NCBI RefSeq assembly: GCF_030372105.1
Contig: NZ_JAUDBQ010000004.1
Location: 124,001 to 188,000, forward strand
Reading direction: 5' to 3'
Origin: Cellulomonas cellasea
GTDB lineage: Bacteria > Actinomycetota > Actinomycetes > Actinomycetales > Cellulomonadaceae
DNA: 64,000 nucleotides
Shown here: positions 6,984 to 14,946 of the stretch, piece after piece
Numbering within the stretch: the stretch's first letter is position 1
How the letters are laid out: each line of letters opens with the position of its first letter
Made by a program: the position numbers and the translations under genes
Notes under the pieces: generated by a model
Database searches by the model: none
Seen by the model: the letters and a program-made list of their open reading frames with translations, nothing else
What the model was told of the DNA's origin: nothing

Positions 6984-8725
6984 CCGGCGGGACGCGGCAG
7001 CCCGCCGTCCCGGCGATCGAGGCCAAGGCGCTCAGCTTCCGCTACCCGGGGGCGGACACCGACACGCTGCGCGATGTGGACCTGCGGATCGAGCGGGGTG
7101 ACTTCGTCGCGGTCGTCGGCGGCAACGGGTCGGGGAAGACCACCCTGTGCAAGACGTTCAACGGCCTGGTCCCGCACTACTGGTCGGGCGAGTTCGCCGG
7201 CGAGGTGCGGGTCGGCGGCGTCGACACATGGGAGTCGTCCGTCGCGCAGCTGTCCAGCTCCGTCGGGTACGTCTACCAGGACTTCCAGAACCAGTTGGTG
7301 CGGCCGACCGTGCGCGACGAGGTCGCGTTCGGGCCGATCAACTTCGGGCTGGCGGACCATGCCGAGCGCACCGCAGAGGCACTGCGGATGGTCGGGATCG
7401 CGCACCTCGCGGACCGGTTCGTCTGGCAGCTGTCCGGGGGACAGGCCCACCTGGTGGCCCTGGCGTCTGTGCTCGCGTTGCGCCCCGAGGTGGTGGTCGT
7501 GGACGAGCCGGTCGCCGAGCTCGACCCCGCGGCCGCCGTGGAGATCTACGAGCGGCTGACCGACCTGAACCGGCAGCACGGCATCACGGTGATCACGATC
7601 GAGCACCACGCCGAGTTCGTCGCGCGGTACGCGAAGTCCGTGCTGCTGATGAGCCAGGGCGCGCCGGTGTGGCACCTGCCCACCGCCGAGGCGCTCGGCC
7701 GCGCGGACGAGCTCGCCGAGCACGGTGTCCCCGCGCCGCAGATCGTGGCGGGACTGCACCGAATCGGGGTGTCGGGGGTGCCGCTGTCGGTGGCACGCGC
7801 CGCTGAGCTCGTGCGCGCGGAGCAGCACGCAGGATTCGTGCGCCCGGTCGAGGTGGCGACGCCGGTGGCCGACGCCGGCGCCGCACTCCCGGAGCCGCGC
7901 GCGGTCGCGGTCGCACGGGGCGTGAGCCACGGCTATCGCGACGTCGGTGGTGGTCTGCACCCGGTGATCGACGACCTGTCCGTCACGCTCCGCGAGGGCG
8001 ACCGCGTCGCGCTCGTCGGCGGCAACGGCGCAGGTAAGACCACGCTCATGCGCCTGCTCGCGGGAATCCACGTCCCGCGGGGCGGCACTGTCGAGCTCGA
8101 CGGGGTCGACACCCGCAAGCAGCGCGCCGGACGGCTCGCCGAGCGAGCGGCCTACCTGGCCCAGCGGCCCGAGCGGATGTTCCTCAAGGCGTCCATCCGC
8201 GAGGACGTCGCCCTGTTCCCGGCCGGACGGAGGGCACCCGACGTCGACGCCCTCGTCGACCGGATCCTCGCCCGGGTGCGCCTGACTGAGCACGCCGACC
8301 GGGACGGGCGCACCCTCTCAGGCGGGCAGCAGCGGCGCGCCACCCTGGCCATCGGCCTGGCCATGCGGCCCGCCCTGCTGCTGCTCGACGAGCCCACCGC
8401 GAGCCTGGACGTCAGCAGCCGCGACGACGTCATCGCGATGCTCGCCGACCTCGCCGACGACATCGCCTGCACCGTCGTCGCCACCCACGACATGCACCTC
8501 GTCGCCGAGTGGGCGAACCGGGTGCTGGTCCTCGACGCCGGGCGCGTCATCGCCGACACCACACCCCGCGAGCTGTTCGCCGAACCGGGAGTGCTCGCGC
8601 CCGCACACCTGGTGCCGCCGCAGATCACCCAGCTCGGGCTCGCGCTCGGCCTCGACCCGCTGCCCCTGACAGTCGAGGAGTTCGCCGCGCACTACGCGCC
8701 CGCACCCGTTGGAGCCCTGACGTGA
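6980..8725 (+). CDS. ECF transporter ATPase with two fused ABC domains
   Basis: 581 residues with two ABC ATPase domains, so EcfA1 and EcfA2 are fused. Domain 1 has Walker A GGNGSGKTT, signature LSGGQ and Walker B VVVVDEP. Domain 2 has GGNGAGKTT, LSGGQ and LLLLDEP with a His switch in ATHD. The subunit powers substrate uptake through EcfT and the S component on the inner face of the membrane. The start overlaps the upstream stop by ATGA, and the stop overlaps the next gene by GTGA, so the three are translationally coupled. Fused ATPases are common in actinobacterial ECF systems. Confidence 0.93.
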   Translation: MTGGTRQPAVPAIEAKALSFRYPGADTDTLRDVDLRIERGDFVAVVGGNGSGKTTLCKTFNGLVPHYWSGEFAGEVRVGGVDTWESSVAQLSSSVGYVYQDFQNQLVRPTVRDEVAFGPINFGLADHAERTAEALRMVGIAHLADRFVWQLSGGQAHLVALASVLALRPEVVVVDEPVAELDPAAAVEIYERLTDLNRQHGITVITIEHHAEFVARYAKSVLLMSQGAPVWHLPTAEALGRADELAEHGVPAPQIVAGLHRIGVSGVPLSVARAAELVRAEQHAGFVRPVEVATPVADAGAALPEPRAVAVARGVSHGYRDVGGGLHPVIDDLSVTLREGDRVALVGGNGAGKTTLMRLLAGIHVPRGGTVELDGVDTRKQRAGRLAERAAYLAQRPERMFLKASIREDVALFPAGRRAPDVDALVDRILARVRLTEHADRDGRTLSGGQQRRATLAIGLAMRPALLLLDEPTASLDVSSRDDVIAMLADLADDIACTVVATHDMHLVAEWANRVLVLDAGRVIADTTPRELFAEPGVLAPAHLVPPQITQLGLALGLDPLPLTVEEFAAHYAPAPVGALT

Positions 8726-9555
8726 GCATGACCCGCACGCACCACGACGTGCTGTCGGTCGAGTGGATCAAACTCGAGCTGATCCGCACCGCCTACTCCA
8801 CCCGCGGTGGCCTGTTCGTCGCGATGGACCCGCGCGCCGTCATCGGCTGGTACCTGCTGATGGCGCTCGCCCCGTGGCTCACGCACAACCTCACGACCCT
8901 CGCAGCCCTGTTCGTCCTCGGGGCAGTCGCCGTCACGCTCGCCCGGGTCGGGCCGCTCGTCCTGGGCCTCTTCGTGATCGGCCTCGGCTTCGAGCTGCTC
9001 TACCTCGCGCTCGCGGCGACCCTGTTCGGCGGCGACCTCACCACGGTGGTCGCGCTGCTCGAGGTCACCGCCAAGCTCGGCGTGCTCTCACTGGCGAGCC
9101 TCGCCGCGTTCGTGTCCCTCGACCCCGAGAAGCTCTCCGACGCGCTGCTCGCCCTGCGGTTCCCGCCCGCGGTCGCATTCGCCGTCTCCTACGGCTACCG
9201 CATGATGCCGATCCTCGTCGAGGAGTTCTCGACTGTCGTCGAGGGCTACCGGCTGCGTCAGGCGCCGCCCACCCGCCGGGGAATCCTCGGCTGGCGAGCA
9301 CTCGTGCACTGGGTGCTGATCACGATCCGCGCGTTCTACCCGATCTTCCTCAACACCGCGAAGTCCGTCCGGACCACCGTCGAGGCCCTCGAAGCACGCG
9401 GGTTCACCTTCGCGACAATCGACCCCCGTGGGCGGGCGATCCGCATCGGGTCGCTGCGGTTCGGGCGGGTCGACGTCGGCGTCCTGGCGGCGACGGCGCT
9501 CCTGATCGGCGCCTGCTACTGGGCCGGGGCCACGTGGCCGTTGCATAGGGGATGA
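8722..9555 (+). CDS. ECF transporter transmembrane component EcfT
   Basis: A 277-residue protein with hydrophobic segments at the N-terminus (GWYLLMALAPWL, ALFVLGAVAV, LFVIGLGFELL) and a C-terminal helix. Between them is a cytoplasmic coupling region rich in charged helices. TVVEGYRLRQ and TVEALEARGF, about 50 residues apart, match the two A-R-G type coupling motifs of EcfT that contact the ATPases. GTG 8722 overlaps the ATPase stop; ATG 8728 is an alternative. It is the last gene of the HAD-ECF operon, and hairpins follow it. Confidence 0.88.
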   Translation: MSMTRTHHDVLSVEWIKLELIRTAYSTRGGLFVAMDPRAVIGWYLLMALAPWLTHNLTTLAALFVLGAVAVTLARVGPLVLGLFVIGLGFELLYLALAATLFGGDLTTVVALLEVTAKLGVLSLASLAAFVSLDPEKLSDALLALRFPPAVAFAVSYGYRMMPILVEEFSTVVEGYRLRQAPPTRRGILGWRALVHWVLITIRAFYPIFLNTAKSVRTTVEALEARGFTFATIDPRGRAIRIGSLRFGRVDVGVLAATALLIGACYWAGATWPLHRG

Positions 9556-9595
9556 GCGAACGGCTGTCCGGCGGCAGAAGAGCACCGGCCGACCC

Positions 9596-9643
9596 GGCTC
9601 GGATGGCCGAGCCCTGGGTGCACCGCCTGGTGAAGGGCGGTGC
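9596..9643 (+). terminator. Tandem hairpins downstream of ecfT
   Basis: Two perfect stem-loops follow the EcfT stop. Arms GGCTCGG/CCGAGCC lie at 9596-9602 and 9607-9613. Arms GCACCGCC/GGCGGTGC lie at 9620-9627 and 9636-9643. Neither has a clear U-tract, as is usual in actinobacteria. A third hairpin lies in the repeat at 9656-9713. They probably end the ECF operon transcript. Confidence 0.55.
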
Positions 9644-9655
9644 AGCCCTGTACGT

Positions 9656-9713
9656 GGCGTCATCATTGCGGGTTAAGCGCTCACGGGAACAGCCGTGAGC
9701 GCGGACGATCAGC
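9656..9713. repeat. Left copy of 58-base imperfect direct repeat of the glnA 3' end
   Basis: This segment matches 11632-11689 at about 50 of 58 positions without gaps. The right copy contains the glnA stop codon (11685-11687) and the 53 bases after it. Inside it is a perfect 10-base stem, GCGCTCACGG/CCGTGAGCGC, at 9677-9686 and 9693-9702. The pair resembles attL and attR left by an element that integrated at the 3' end of glnA. Confidence 0.6.
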
Positions 9714-9905
9714 GGGATACACGCCGTTGCTCGCCGTAGCGCATCTGCGTCTCGTCGCCAGGCTCTGCGCGCCAGTCGGAGGGCGACGGCGCGTTCACAC
9801 GGCGACGTGTAGTCAAGCGTGCGACGGGTGAGGCGATCGCGGAGTGGTTCACCCGTTCGGCGGCCCCCGTGCCGTGATGTCGGCGTTCACCGAGATCATC
9901 ACACC
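9714..9905. other. Noncoding stretch inside the putative island
   Basis: Together with the hairpins and repeat before it, this completes the gap between ecfT and the gene at 9906. I see no coding frame with recognisable content. Inverted arms ACGGGTGA/TCACCCGT lie at 9824-9831 and 9849-9856 and could form a weak stem. Confidence 0.4.
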
Positions 9906-10238
9906 ATGTCGATGGGATGGTCCTGGACGCTGATTGCCGCTCTGATCACGATGGGAGGCACCGTTCTTCAAGCTCTCTCAGCCTTCGCTGAGATGAGAGA
10001 GCAGGACATGGAGGTGCTCAGAACAGCCGTGATCGTTCGCGACCTGCGCGACGAGAAGGGATGGTGGCGCCCGATCGCCAGCTTCAGGCAGCGACGGCTG
10101 GTGAGGACGTTGCTTGCCAGCAGCCCGGTGGAGAAGACGGCATACGACAGGGTGAACCGGATGCTCACGTCCTGGTCGCTGCTGGCCACGGCATCGTTCA
10201 TGGCAACGGTAGGCCTGCTTCTCGACGTGTGGGCGTGA
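9906..10238 (+). CDS. Small two-helix membrane protein, unknown
   Basis: 110 residues. A hydrophobic helix near the N-terminus (LIAALITMGGTVLQALSAF, residues about 8-26) and another at the C-terminus (SLLATASFMATVGLLLDVW, about 90-108) flank a charged middle segment with many Arg and Glu residues. No family recognised. It lies between the two copies of the glnA-end repeat, so it is probable island cargo. ATG 9906 is the first start that keeps the whole N-terminal helix; no clear ribosome binding site is visible. Confidence 0.5.
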   Translation: MSMGWSWTLIAALITMGGTVLQALSAFAEMREQDMEVLRTAVIVRDLRDEKGWWRPIASFRQRRLVRTLLASSPVEKTAYDRVNRMLTSWSLLATASFMATVGLLLDVWA

Positions 10239-10566
10239 CCGTGGCCGCGCAGAGTGTGCCGCTCGGGGTGGTGCGTCGAGGTGTTGAGGGGCGTCGAGGG
10301 TCTGGCAGGGTCGGCTGAGAGCAACGGGCGGGGTGCAGGCGCTAATCAACGGCGCGCCCGGAGCCCGGATGGCGCCGAGGTGGTCGGCGCAACCGCTCGC
10401 GTCCCCGCCGGCGGCGGGTCGAACGCCTCGAGGCGAGGCCCTCTCGCTTCGCGCTTTGACAGGGGAGGCCCGTCCAGCCGGCCGAAGGTCCCATACGCCC
10501 TCGTCCTGCGATGACGATGAGTCCTCACGGCGCACTTGGCGCCCGACTCGATGGGAAGGGGCGTAG
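10239..10566. other. Gap without a recognisable gene
   Basis: About 330 bases between the two island genes. Short open frames occur on both strands, but none has recognisable content or a good start. I see no convincing RNA or repeat here. Confidence 0.4.
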
Positions 10567-11253
10567 ATGCCAGAGCCGACAAGGCGGCATTCGAACGCGA
10601 CGAACTTGTCCGACGAGGGGTGGACCGCGCCGGCAACCGTGCTTCTTGGCACCCCGCTGCTGGTGAAGACCGGTTTGGAGTACTTCGGGATCGAATGGGA
10701 TCCGGCGGCGCCTGGAAGTAGCGAGGTTGTGGATGGCCCGGGGCTCTACGCCTGGGTCATCGCACCCCCCGGTCCTGACTCTGCGGCGCTGCTGCGCAGC
10801 CCTGCGATCTACTGGGGCAAGGGCACTAGCGTGCGCGGCGTGGCAGAGCGAGTCGCGAACGAGACTCGGTGGGTGGCGGCTCGCCCCCTGATCGGGCACG
10901 GCCTGGCGATGGCCCGCACTGGCGCCCGCCCTGTGGTCGGGCACGTCCGAGTCTGCCAGGACACGCACGCCTGGGAGTCGGTCATGACGCCAGACGTGCC
11001 CGTGGACGCCGTCGCCGTCGCTGCCCCAAAACTTGAGGCGTTCGCCGCAGGACTGCGAGACCCCGAGCGCATGCTCACCCTGGTGGAGCGGTTCGCGATC
11101 CGTGCCGCGTTGTGTGCTGGTGACGTCCCCGCTCCGGTGAACTCGCAGTACGCCAGCGCGTGGGAGCTCAGGGAAGGAGACACCGAGCTTGCCGACCTGG
11201 CCGCGTGGTACGTCGTGCGGCACATGGCCGGGGGCATCCGAGGCTGGCTTTAG
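10567..11253 (+). CDS. Hypothetical protein, possibly GIY-YIG-like
   Basis: 228 residues, soluble. The middle has GPGLYAWVI followed about 25 residues later by AIYWGKGTSVRGVAERV, which recalls the GIY...YIG and following G-K/R-x-x-x-x-R pattern of GIY-YIG nuclease-fold proteins. The second motif reads YWG rather than YIG, and I cannot place the later catalytic Arg and Glu with certainty. It could be a nuclease-like accessory protein or an unrelated fold. It sits alone between 300-430 base noncoding stretches inside the putative island and ends just after RHMAGGIRGWL. Confidence 0.5.
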   Translation: MPEPTRRHSNATNLSDEGWTAPATVLLGTPLLVKTGLEYFGIEWDPAAPGSSEVVDGPGLYAWVIAPPGPDSAALLRSPAIYWGKGTSVRGVAERVANETRWVAARPLIGHGLAMARTGARPVVGHVRVCQDTHAWESVMTPDVPVDAVAVAAPKLEAFAAGLRDPERMLTLVERFAIRAALCAGDVPAPVNSQYASAWELREGDTELADLAAWYVVRHMAGGIRGWL

Positions 11254-11605
11254 GACATCGAGCCAGAGGATCCGCCTAGTGGCGAACACCAACCGCTGGG
11301 ACCGTATCCGCGAAGTTCGTGCTTCCCCGGGTGCTGGTCGGGCGTCCCGCTGCTCGATGTACACAACACGTGCAAACCGCGATTCCGGTGGTCACACCCT
11401 CGATCTGGCTCCCGCGGGCCGTCGCGTCCAGGTGATCGAGCAGCCCATCGCCTGCTGGCCGACACTGGCGTGAGCCCAAACAACCCGCTGAGGGGCGGCC
11501 AGGTTGGCCTGCGGCAGGGGAGTGGACCGGGGGTGCATGCCGGGAACCGTCTGGCGGCGCCCGGGCGGCGCAGCCGCCGCACCCGGCTGTGGCGAAAAGT
11601 GTGCC
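11254..11605. other. Noncoding stretch between island gene and glnA terminator
   Basis: About 350 bases with no recognisable gene on either strand. It runs up to the glnA terminator hairpin. Short open frames here have arginine- and proline-rich translations typical of shadow frames in GC-rich DNA. Confidence 0.4.
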
Positions 11606-11634
11606 GCCCCCGCCGCCACGAGGGCGACGGGGGC
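11606..11634 (-). terminator. Probable glnA terminator hairpin
   Basis: Arms GCCCCCG (11606-11612) and CGGGGGC (11628-11634) pair perfectly, with further GC pairs inside. The hairpin lies 51 bases beyond the glnA stop on the minus strand. A second, weaker stem (GCTCACGG/CCGTGGGC) at 11655-11676 lies between them. Confidence 0.6.
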
Positions 11635-11689
11635 GTCATCACTGCAGGTCAGACGCTCACGGGAGCAGCCGTGGGCGCGGGCGATCAGC
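11632..11689. repeat. Right copy of the 58-base direct repeat, at the glnA 3' end
   Basis: This is the native-looking copy: it covers the last bases of glnA including its stop and the downstream hairpin. The diverged copy is at 9656-9713. About 2 kb lies between them. Confidence 0.6.
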
Positions 11690-13109
11690 AGTCGTAGTAG
11701 AGCTCGAACTCGTGCGGGTGCGGCCGCAGGCGGATCGGGTCGACCTCGTGCGAGCGCTTGTAGTCGATCCACGTCGAGATCAGGTCGGGGGTGAACACCC
11801 CGCCGGCCGTGAGGTAGTCGTGGTCGGCCTCGAGGTGGTCGAGCACCTCCGAGAGCGAGCCCGGGACCTGCTGGATGAGGGCGTGCTCCTCGGGGGGCAG
11901 CTCGTAGAGGTCCTTGTCGACCGGCTCCGGCGGCTCGATGCGGTTCTGGATGCCGTCGAGGCCGGCCATGAGCATCGCCGCGAAGGCGAGGTACGGGTTG
12001 GACGACGGGTCCGGCACGCGGAACTCGATGCGCTTGGCCTTCGGGTTCGAGCCGGTGACCGGGATGCGGATGCACGCGGACCGGTTGCGGGCCGAGTAGA
12101 CCAGGTTGACCGGGGCCTCGAAGCCGGGGACCAGGCGGTGGAAGGAGTTCACCGTCGGGTTCGTGAACGCGAGCAGCGAGGGAGCGTGCTTGAGCAGGCC
12201 GCCGATGTACCAGCGGGCCATGTCGGACAGGCCGCCGTAGCCCTTCTCGTCGAAGAACAGCGGCTTGCCGTCCTTCCACAGCGACTGGTGCACGTGCATG
12301 CCCGAGCCGTTGTCGCCGAAGAGGGGCTTCGGCATGAACGTCGCGGTGCGGCCGTTCGCGTGGGCCACGTTCTTCACGACGTACTTGAAGAGCTGGATCT
12401 TGTCGGCGGACTTGCCGAGCTCGTCGAAGCGGTAGTTGATCTCCGCCTGGCCGGCGGTGCCGACCTCGTGGTGCGCGCGCTCGACCTGCAGGCCGAGGGC
12501 GTCGAGCTGCAGCGAGATCTGGTCGCGGATGTCGGCGAACTGGTCGACCGGCGGGACGGGGAAGTAGCCGCCCTTGTAGGGCGTCTTGTGCCCGAGGTTG
12601 CCACCCTCCTCGACGCGGCCCGAGTTCCAGGCGCCTTCGATGGAGTCGATGTAGTAGTACCCGGCGTTCTGCTTCGTCTCGAAGCGCACGTCGTCGAAGA
12701 TGTAGAACTCGGCCTCGGGGGCGAAGAACGCCGTGTCCGCGATGCCGGTGGAGCGCAGGTAGGCCTCGGCCTTGGCGGCGACCTGGCGGGGGTCGCGGCT
12801 GTACGGCTCGTCGGTGTACGGGTCGACGATGTGGAAGTTGACGTTGAGCGTCTTCTCCGTGCGGAACGGGTCGACGTAGGCCGTCGTGACGTCCGGGATC
12901 AGCTTCATGTCGGACTCGTGGATCGCCTGGAAGCCGCGGATCGAGGAGCCGTCGAACATCTGGCCCTCGGTGAAGAAGTCCAGGTCGAGGGTGCCGGCCG
13001 GCACGTTGAAGTGCTGCATCGTGCCGGGCAGGTCACAGAAACGCACGTCGACGAACTTGACGTCCTCGTCCCTGATGAACGCCAGGACCTCTTCTGGCTT
13101 GTTGAACAT
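11685..13109 (-). CDS. glnA: Type I glutamine synthetase
   Basis: A 474-residue dodecameric-type glutamine synthetase making glutamine from glutamate, ammonia and ATP in the cytoplasm. The beta-grasp N-domain is followed by metal and substrate motifs: [10 protein letters not shown] (132-141), [10 protein letters not shown] (267-276) and NRSACIRIP (342-350). DLYELPPEE carries the adenylylation tyrosine at residue 402, so activity is probably controlled by GlnE. The length fits bacterial GlnA1. ATG 13109 follows GAGGAG at eight bases. A GlnR-like box lies upstream at 13190-13205. Downstream is its terminator and the 58-base repeat. The RDD gene diverges upstream, a pairing often seen in actinobacteria. 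Confidence 0.98.
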   Translation of the reverse strand: MFNKPEEVLAFIRDEDVKFVDVRFCDLPGTMQHFNVPAGTLDLDFFTEGQMFDGSSIRGFQAIHESDMKLIPDVTTAYVDPFRTEKTLNVNFHIVDPYTDEPYSRDPRQVAAKAEAYLRSTGIADTAFFAPEAEFYIFDDVRFETKQNAGYYYIDSIEGAWNSGRVEEGGNLGHKTPYKGGYFPVPPVDQFADIRDQISLQLDALGLQVERAHHEVGTAGQAEINYRFDELGKSADKIQLFKYVVKNVAHANGRTATFMPKPLFGDNGSGMHVHQSLWKDGKPLFFDEKGYGGLSDMARWYIGGLLKHAPSLLAFTNPTVNSFHRLVPGFEAPVNLVYSARNRSACIRIPVTGSNPKAKRIEFRVPDPSSNPYLAFAAMLMAGLDGIQNRIEPPEPVDKDLYELPPEEHALIQQVPGSLSEVLDHLEADHDYLTAGGVFTPDLISTWIDYKRSHEVDPIRLRPHPHEFELYYDC

Positions 13110-13151
13110 CCGCTGCTCCTCGGGTTTGTCGTGCCCTGATCGGGCGTGTCG

Positions 13152-13157
13152 AGGCTA
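13152..13157 (-). promoter_or_regulatory. Probable glnA -10 box
   Basis: On the minus strand this reads TAGCCT, matching the actinobacterial TANNNT -10 form, 42 bases upstream of the glnA start. It sits between the start and the GlnR-like box. Confidence 0.45.
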
Positions 13158-13189
13158 GGCCCACGCCGTTACTCGACTGTGTGCTGCCT

Positions 13190-13205
13190 GTTTCGGGGGT
13201 GTTAC
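13190..13205 (-). promoter_or_regulatory. GlnR-like box upstream of glnA
   Basis: On the minus strand the sequence is GTAAC-N6-GAAAC, an exact match to the GlnR half-site pattern gTnAc-n6-GaAAc known from Streptomyces and Mycobacterium. A second GTTAC starts 20 bases further upstream (about 13225-13221 on that strand), suggesting a degenerate tandem site. Its position ahead of the -10 box fits nitrogen-responsive activation of glnA. Confidence 0.65.
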
Positions 13206-13281
13206 GCGACACCCCCTGGTGTAACGATCGCGCGGCGGACCCCTGTCGCCGGAGATCGTCGGACCGTCTCCTCCCGCTGGT

Positions 13282-13287
13282 TAGGCT
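13282..13287 (+). promoter_or_regulatory. Leaderless -10 box of the RDD gene
   Basis: TAGGCT lies six bases before the GTG start at 13294, so transcription probably begins at the start codon. Confidence 0.55.
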
Positions 13288-13293
13288 AGCGGT

Positions 13294-13791
13294 GTGGACG
13301 CACGTCAGAGTATGGGGTCATGGCTCGAGGGCGGGCCGTCGAGGGGTGGCGGCGCGTACCAGGGGGCCCGGTTGGGGCTCCCGCAGGAGGGGGCGAACTC
13401 CCTGGCCCCGCTGGGGCGACGGGTGCTGGCGCTGATCGTCGACTGGGTCGCGTGCGTGGCGATCTCCAACGCGTTCTTTGACGGGCATCCGATGGCGACG
13501 CTCGGGGTGTTCGCCGTCGAGAACATCCTGCTCGTGAGCCTGTTGGGCACGACTCTGGGGCATCGCCTGCTGGGCTTGCGGGTGCGGCGGGTCGCGGCGC
13601 CCGAGCGGCTGGGCCCGCATCCGAGCGGTCAGGAGCCGCTCGTGGACGCCGGCCCGGCGGTTGTCCCGGGGTTGTTCTCCGGCATCGTGCGCTCGGTGCT
13701 GCTGTGCCTGGTGATCCCGGTCGTCATCTGGGACGCCGACGGCCGCGGCATGCACGACAGGCTTGCCGGCACCGCCATCGTCCGGCGCTGA
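13294..13791 (+). CDS. RDD family membrane protein
   Basis: A 165-residue membrane protein. The RDD pattern is visible: Arg in LGRRVLALIVDW opens the first helix with its Asp, LGHRLLGLRV follows the second helix, and DGRGMHDRLAGT ends the third. The N-terminal 40 residues are Gly-rich and soluble. RDD proteins have no firm general function; some have been linked to ion transport. It is divergent from glnA, an arrangement conserved in many actinobacteria. GTG 13294 is supported by a TAGGCT box six bases upstream and no ribosome binding site. Confidence 0.9.
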   Translation: MDARQSMGSWLEGGPSRGGGAYQGARLGLPQEGANSLAPLGRRVLALIVDWVACVAISNAFFDGHPMATLGVFAVENILLVSLLGTTLGHRLLGLRVRRVAAPERLGPHPSGQEPLVDAGPAVVPGLFSGIVRSVLLCLVIPVVIWDADGRGMHDRLAGTAIVRR

Positions 13792-13795
13792 CCGC

Positions 13796-14893
13796 TCAGC
13801 CCCCGTCGAGGAGCGCGTCGATGCGGCGGAACGGCGCCCACGCGCCAGCCTCCGACGAGGTCACGAGCGCGACGGTGACCCCGCTTGCGGGGTAGTGCCG
13901 CAGTATCGCGCTGGCGCCGGCGTTGATCCCGTCCTTCGAGTACGACCGCACTGATCCGTCGGGCAGCACGACGAACTCGAGTCCGAACCCGTACCGGACG
14001 GTGCGCCCCTCCGACTCGTGGTGCGTCACCTGCGGGGTGAGGAACGCGGCAGTCATCTCGGGCCCGAGGAGCTCACCGCCGCGCACCGCGTCGAGGAATC
14101 GCACGAGGTCGCGCGCGGTCGCGTGGGCGCCCCCGTCGGGGGAGCCGATCGGCGGGTAGCAGAAGATGTTCGAGCGCCAGCCGGTGATGGCCCCGTCGTC
14201 ATCCCGCACGGGGTCCCAGCCCTCGGCTACGTCGGGCACGGCGTCCCGCATGTCGAAGAACCCCGAGGAGTGCATGCCGGCGCGGGCGAAGACGTGCTCG
14301 CGGACGTGGTCCCGGTACGGCGTGCCCGTGGCCGCCTCCAGCGCGAGGCCGGCCAGGACGTACCCCACGTTGCAGTAGCGGCAGCCCTCGCCGGGGGCGA
14401 AGTTGGCGGGCTTGTGCGCGAACTGGGGGAGGAAGTCGGCGGTGGTCGTGACGGTGTGGCAGGGACGGTCGAGCCACAGCGCCTCGTAGGACTCGCCGGC
14501 CTCCTCGTCGGCGTCGTCGCCGATGCCCGACGTGTGGGTGAGCAGATGCCGCAGCGTCACCGTGGGCGCGATCGTCGTGCCGGAGAGGTCGATGGCGTCG
14601 GTGATCGGGGCGTCGAGGTCGAGCCGGCCGGCCTCGACCTGCTGGAGCACCGCCACCGCCGTGAACAGTTTGGTGATCGAGGCGATGTCGAACCGGGTCG
14701 CGGTCGTGACCGGGGCATGCCAGCGGCGCGACGTCACGCCGTAACCGGCGTCGAGCAACGGCTCGGCGCCCTGGGCGATGTGGACGGCTCCGGAGAAGCC
14801 GTCCTCCGCCGCCGCTGCGGCCAGCAGGTCGTGGATCGCCTGGATCGACGCGGTCGCAGGCATGGTGGCGCTGGTCAGCGGGGTGTCGGGCAT
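13796..14893 (-). CDS. Beta-lactamase-fold serine hydrolase
   Basis: 365 residues with the serine beta-lactamase/PBP4-like fold. The S-x-x-K motif SITK has Ser72 and Lys75, the Y-x-N motif is YCN in RYCNVGY, and the HTSG block lies between them. A KDG in YSKDGINAG probably serves as the third motif. There is no signal peptide or membrane helix, so the protein appears cytoplasmic. Such proteins act as esterases, peptidases or amidases more often than as true lactamases. It converges on the RDD gene with only four bases between stops. Substrate unknown. Confidence 0.88.
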   Translation of the reverse strand: MPDTPLTSATMPATASIQAIHDLLAAAAAEDGFSGAVHIAQGAEPLLDAGYGVTSRRWHAPVTTATRFDIASITKLFTAVAVLQQVEAGRLDLDAPITDAIDLSGTTIAPTVTLRHLLTHTSGIGDDADEEAGESYEALWLDRPCHTVTTTADFLPQFAHKPANFAPGEGCRYCNVGYVLAGLALEAATGTPYRDHVREHVFARAGMHSSGFFDMRDAVPDVAEGWDPVRDDDGAITGWRSNIFCYPPIGSPDGGAHATARDLVRFLDAVRGGELLGPEMTAAFLTPQVTHHESEGRTVRYGFGLEFVVLPDGSVRSYSKDGINAGASAILRHYPASGVTVALVTSSEAGAWAPFRRIDALLDGG

Positions 14894-14946
14894 CCGGTGA
14901 GCCTAAGCAGCGCCGTCAGAGGACGCCACCGGATTCCTGGGGACGG

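Noticed and set aside
9596..9713. A structured RNA or riboswitch downstream of ecfT
   Set aside because: Three hairpins in a row are suggestive, but they follow rather than precede an operon and do not match any riboswitch core I know. Terminators plus the repeat account for them.
11589..13139. A 516-codon open frame on the plus strand over glnA
   Set aside because: It is the mirror of glnA. Its Val/Arg/Glu-rich translation has no family features; the minus-strand glutamine synthetase is unmistakable.
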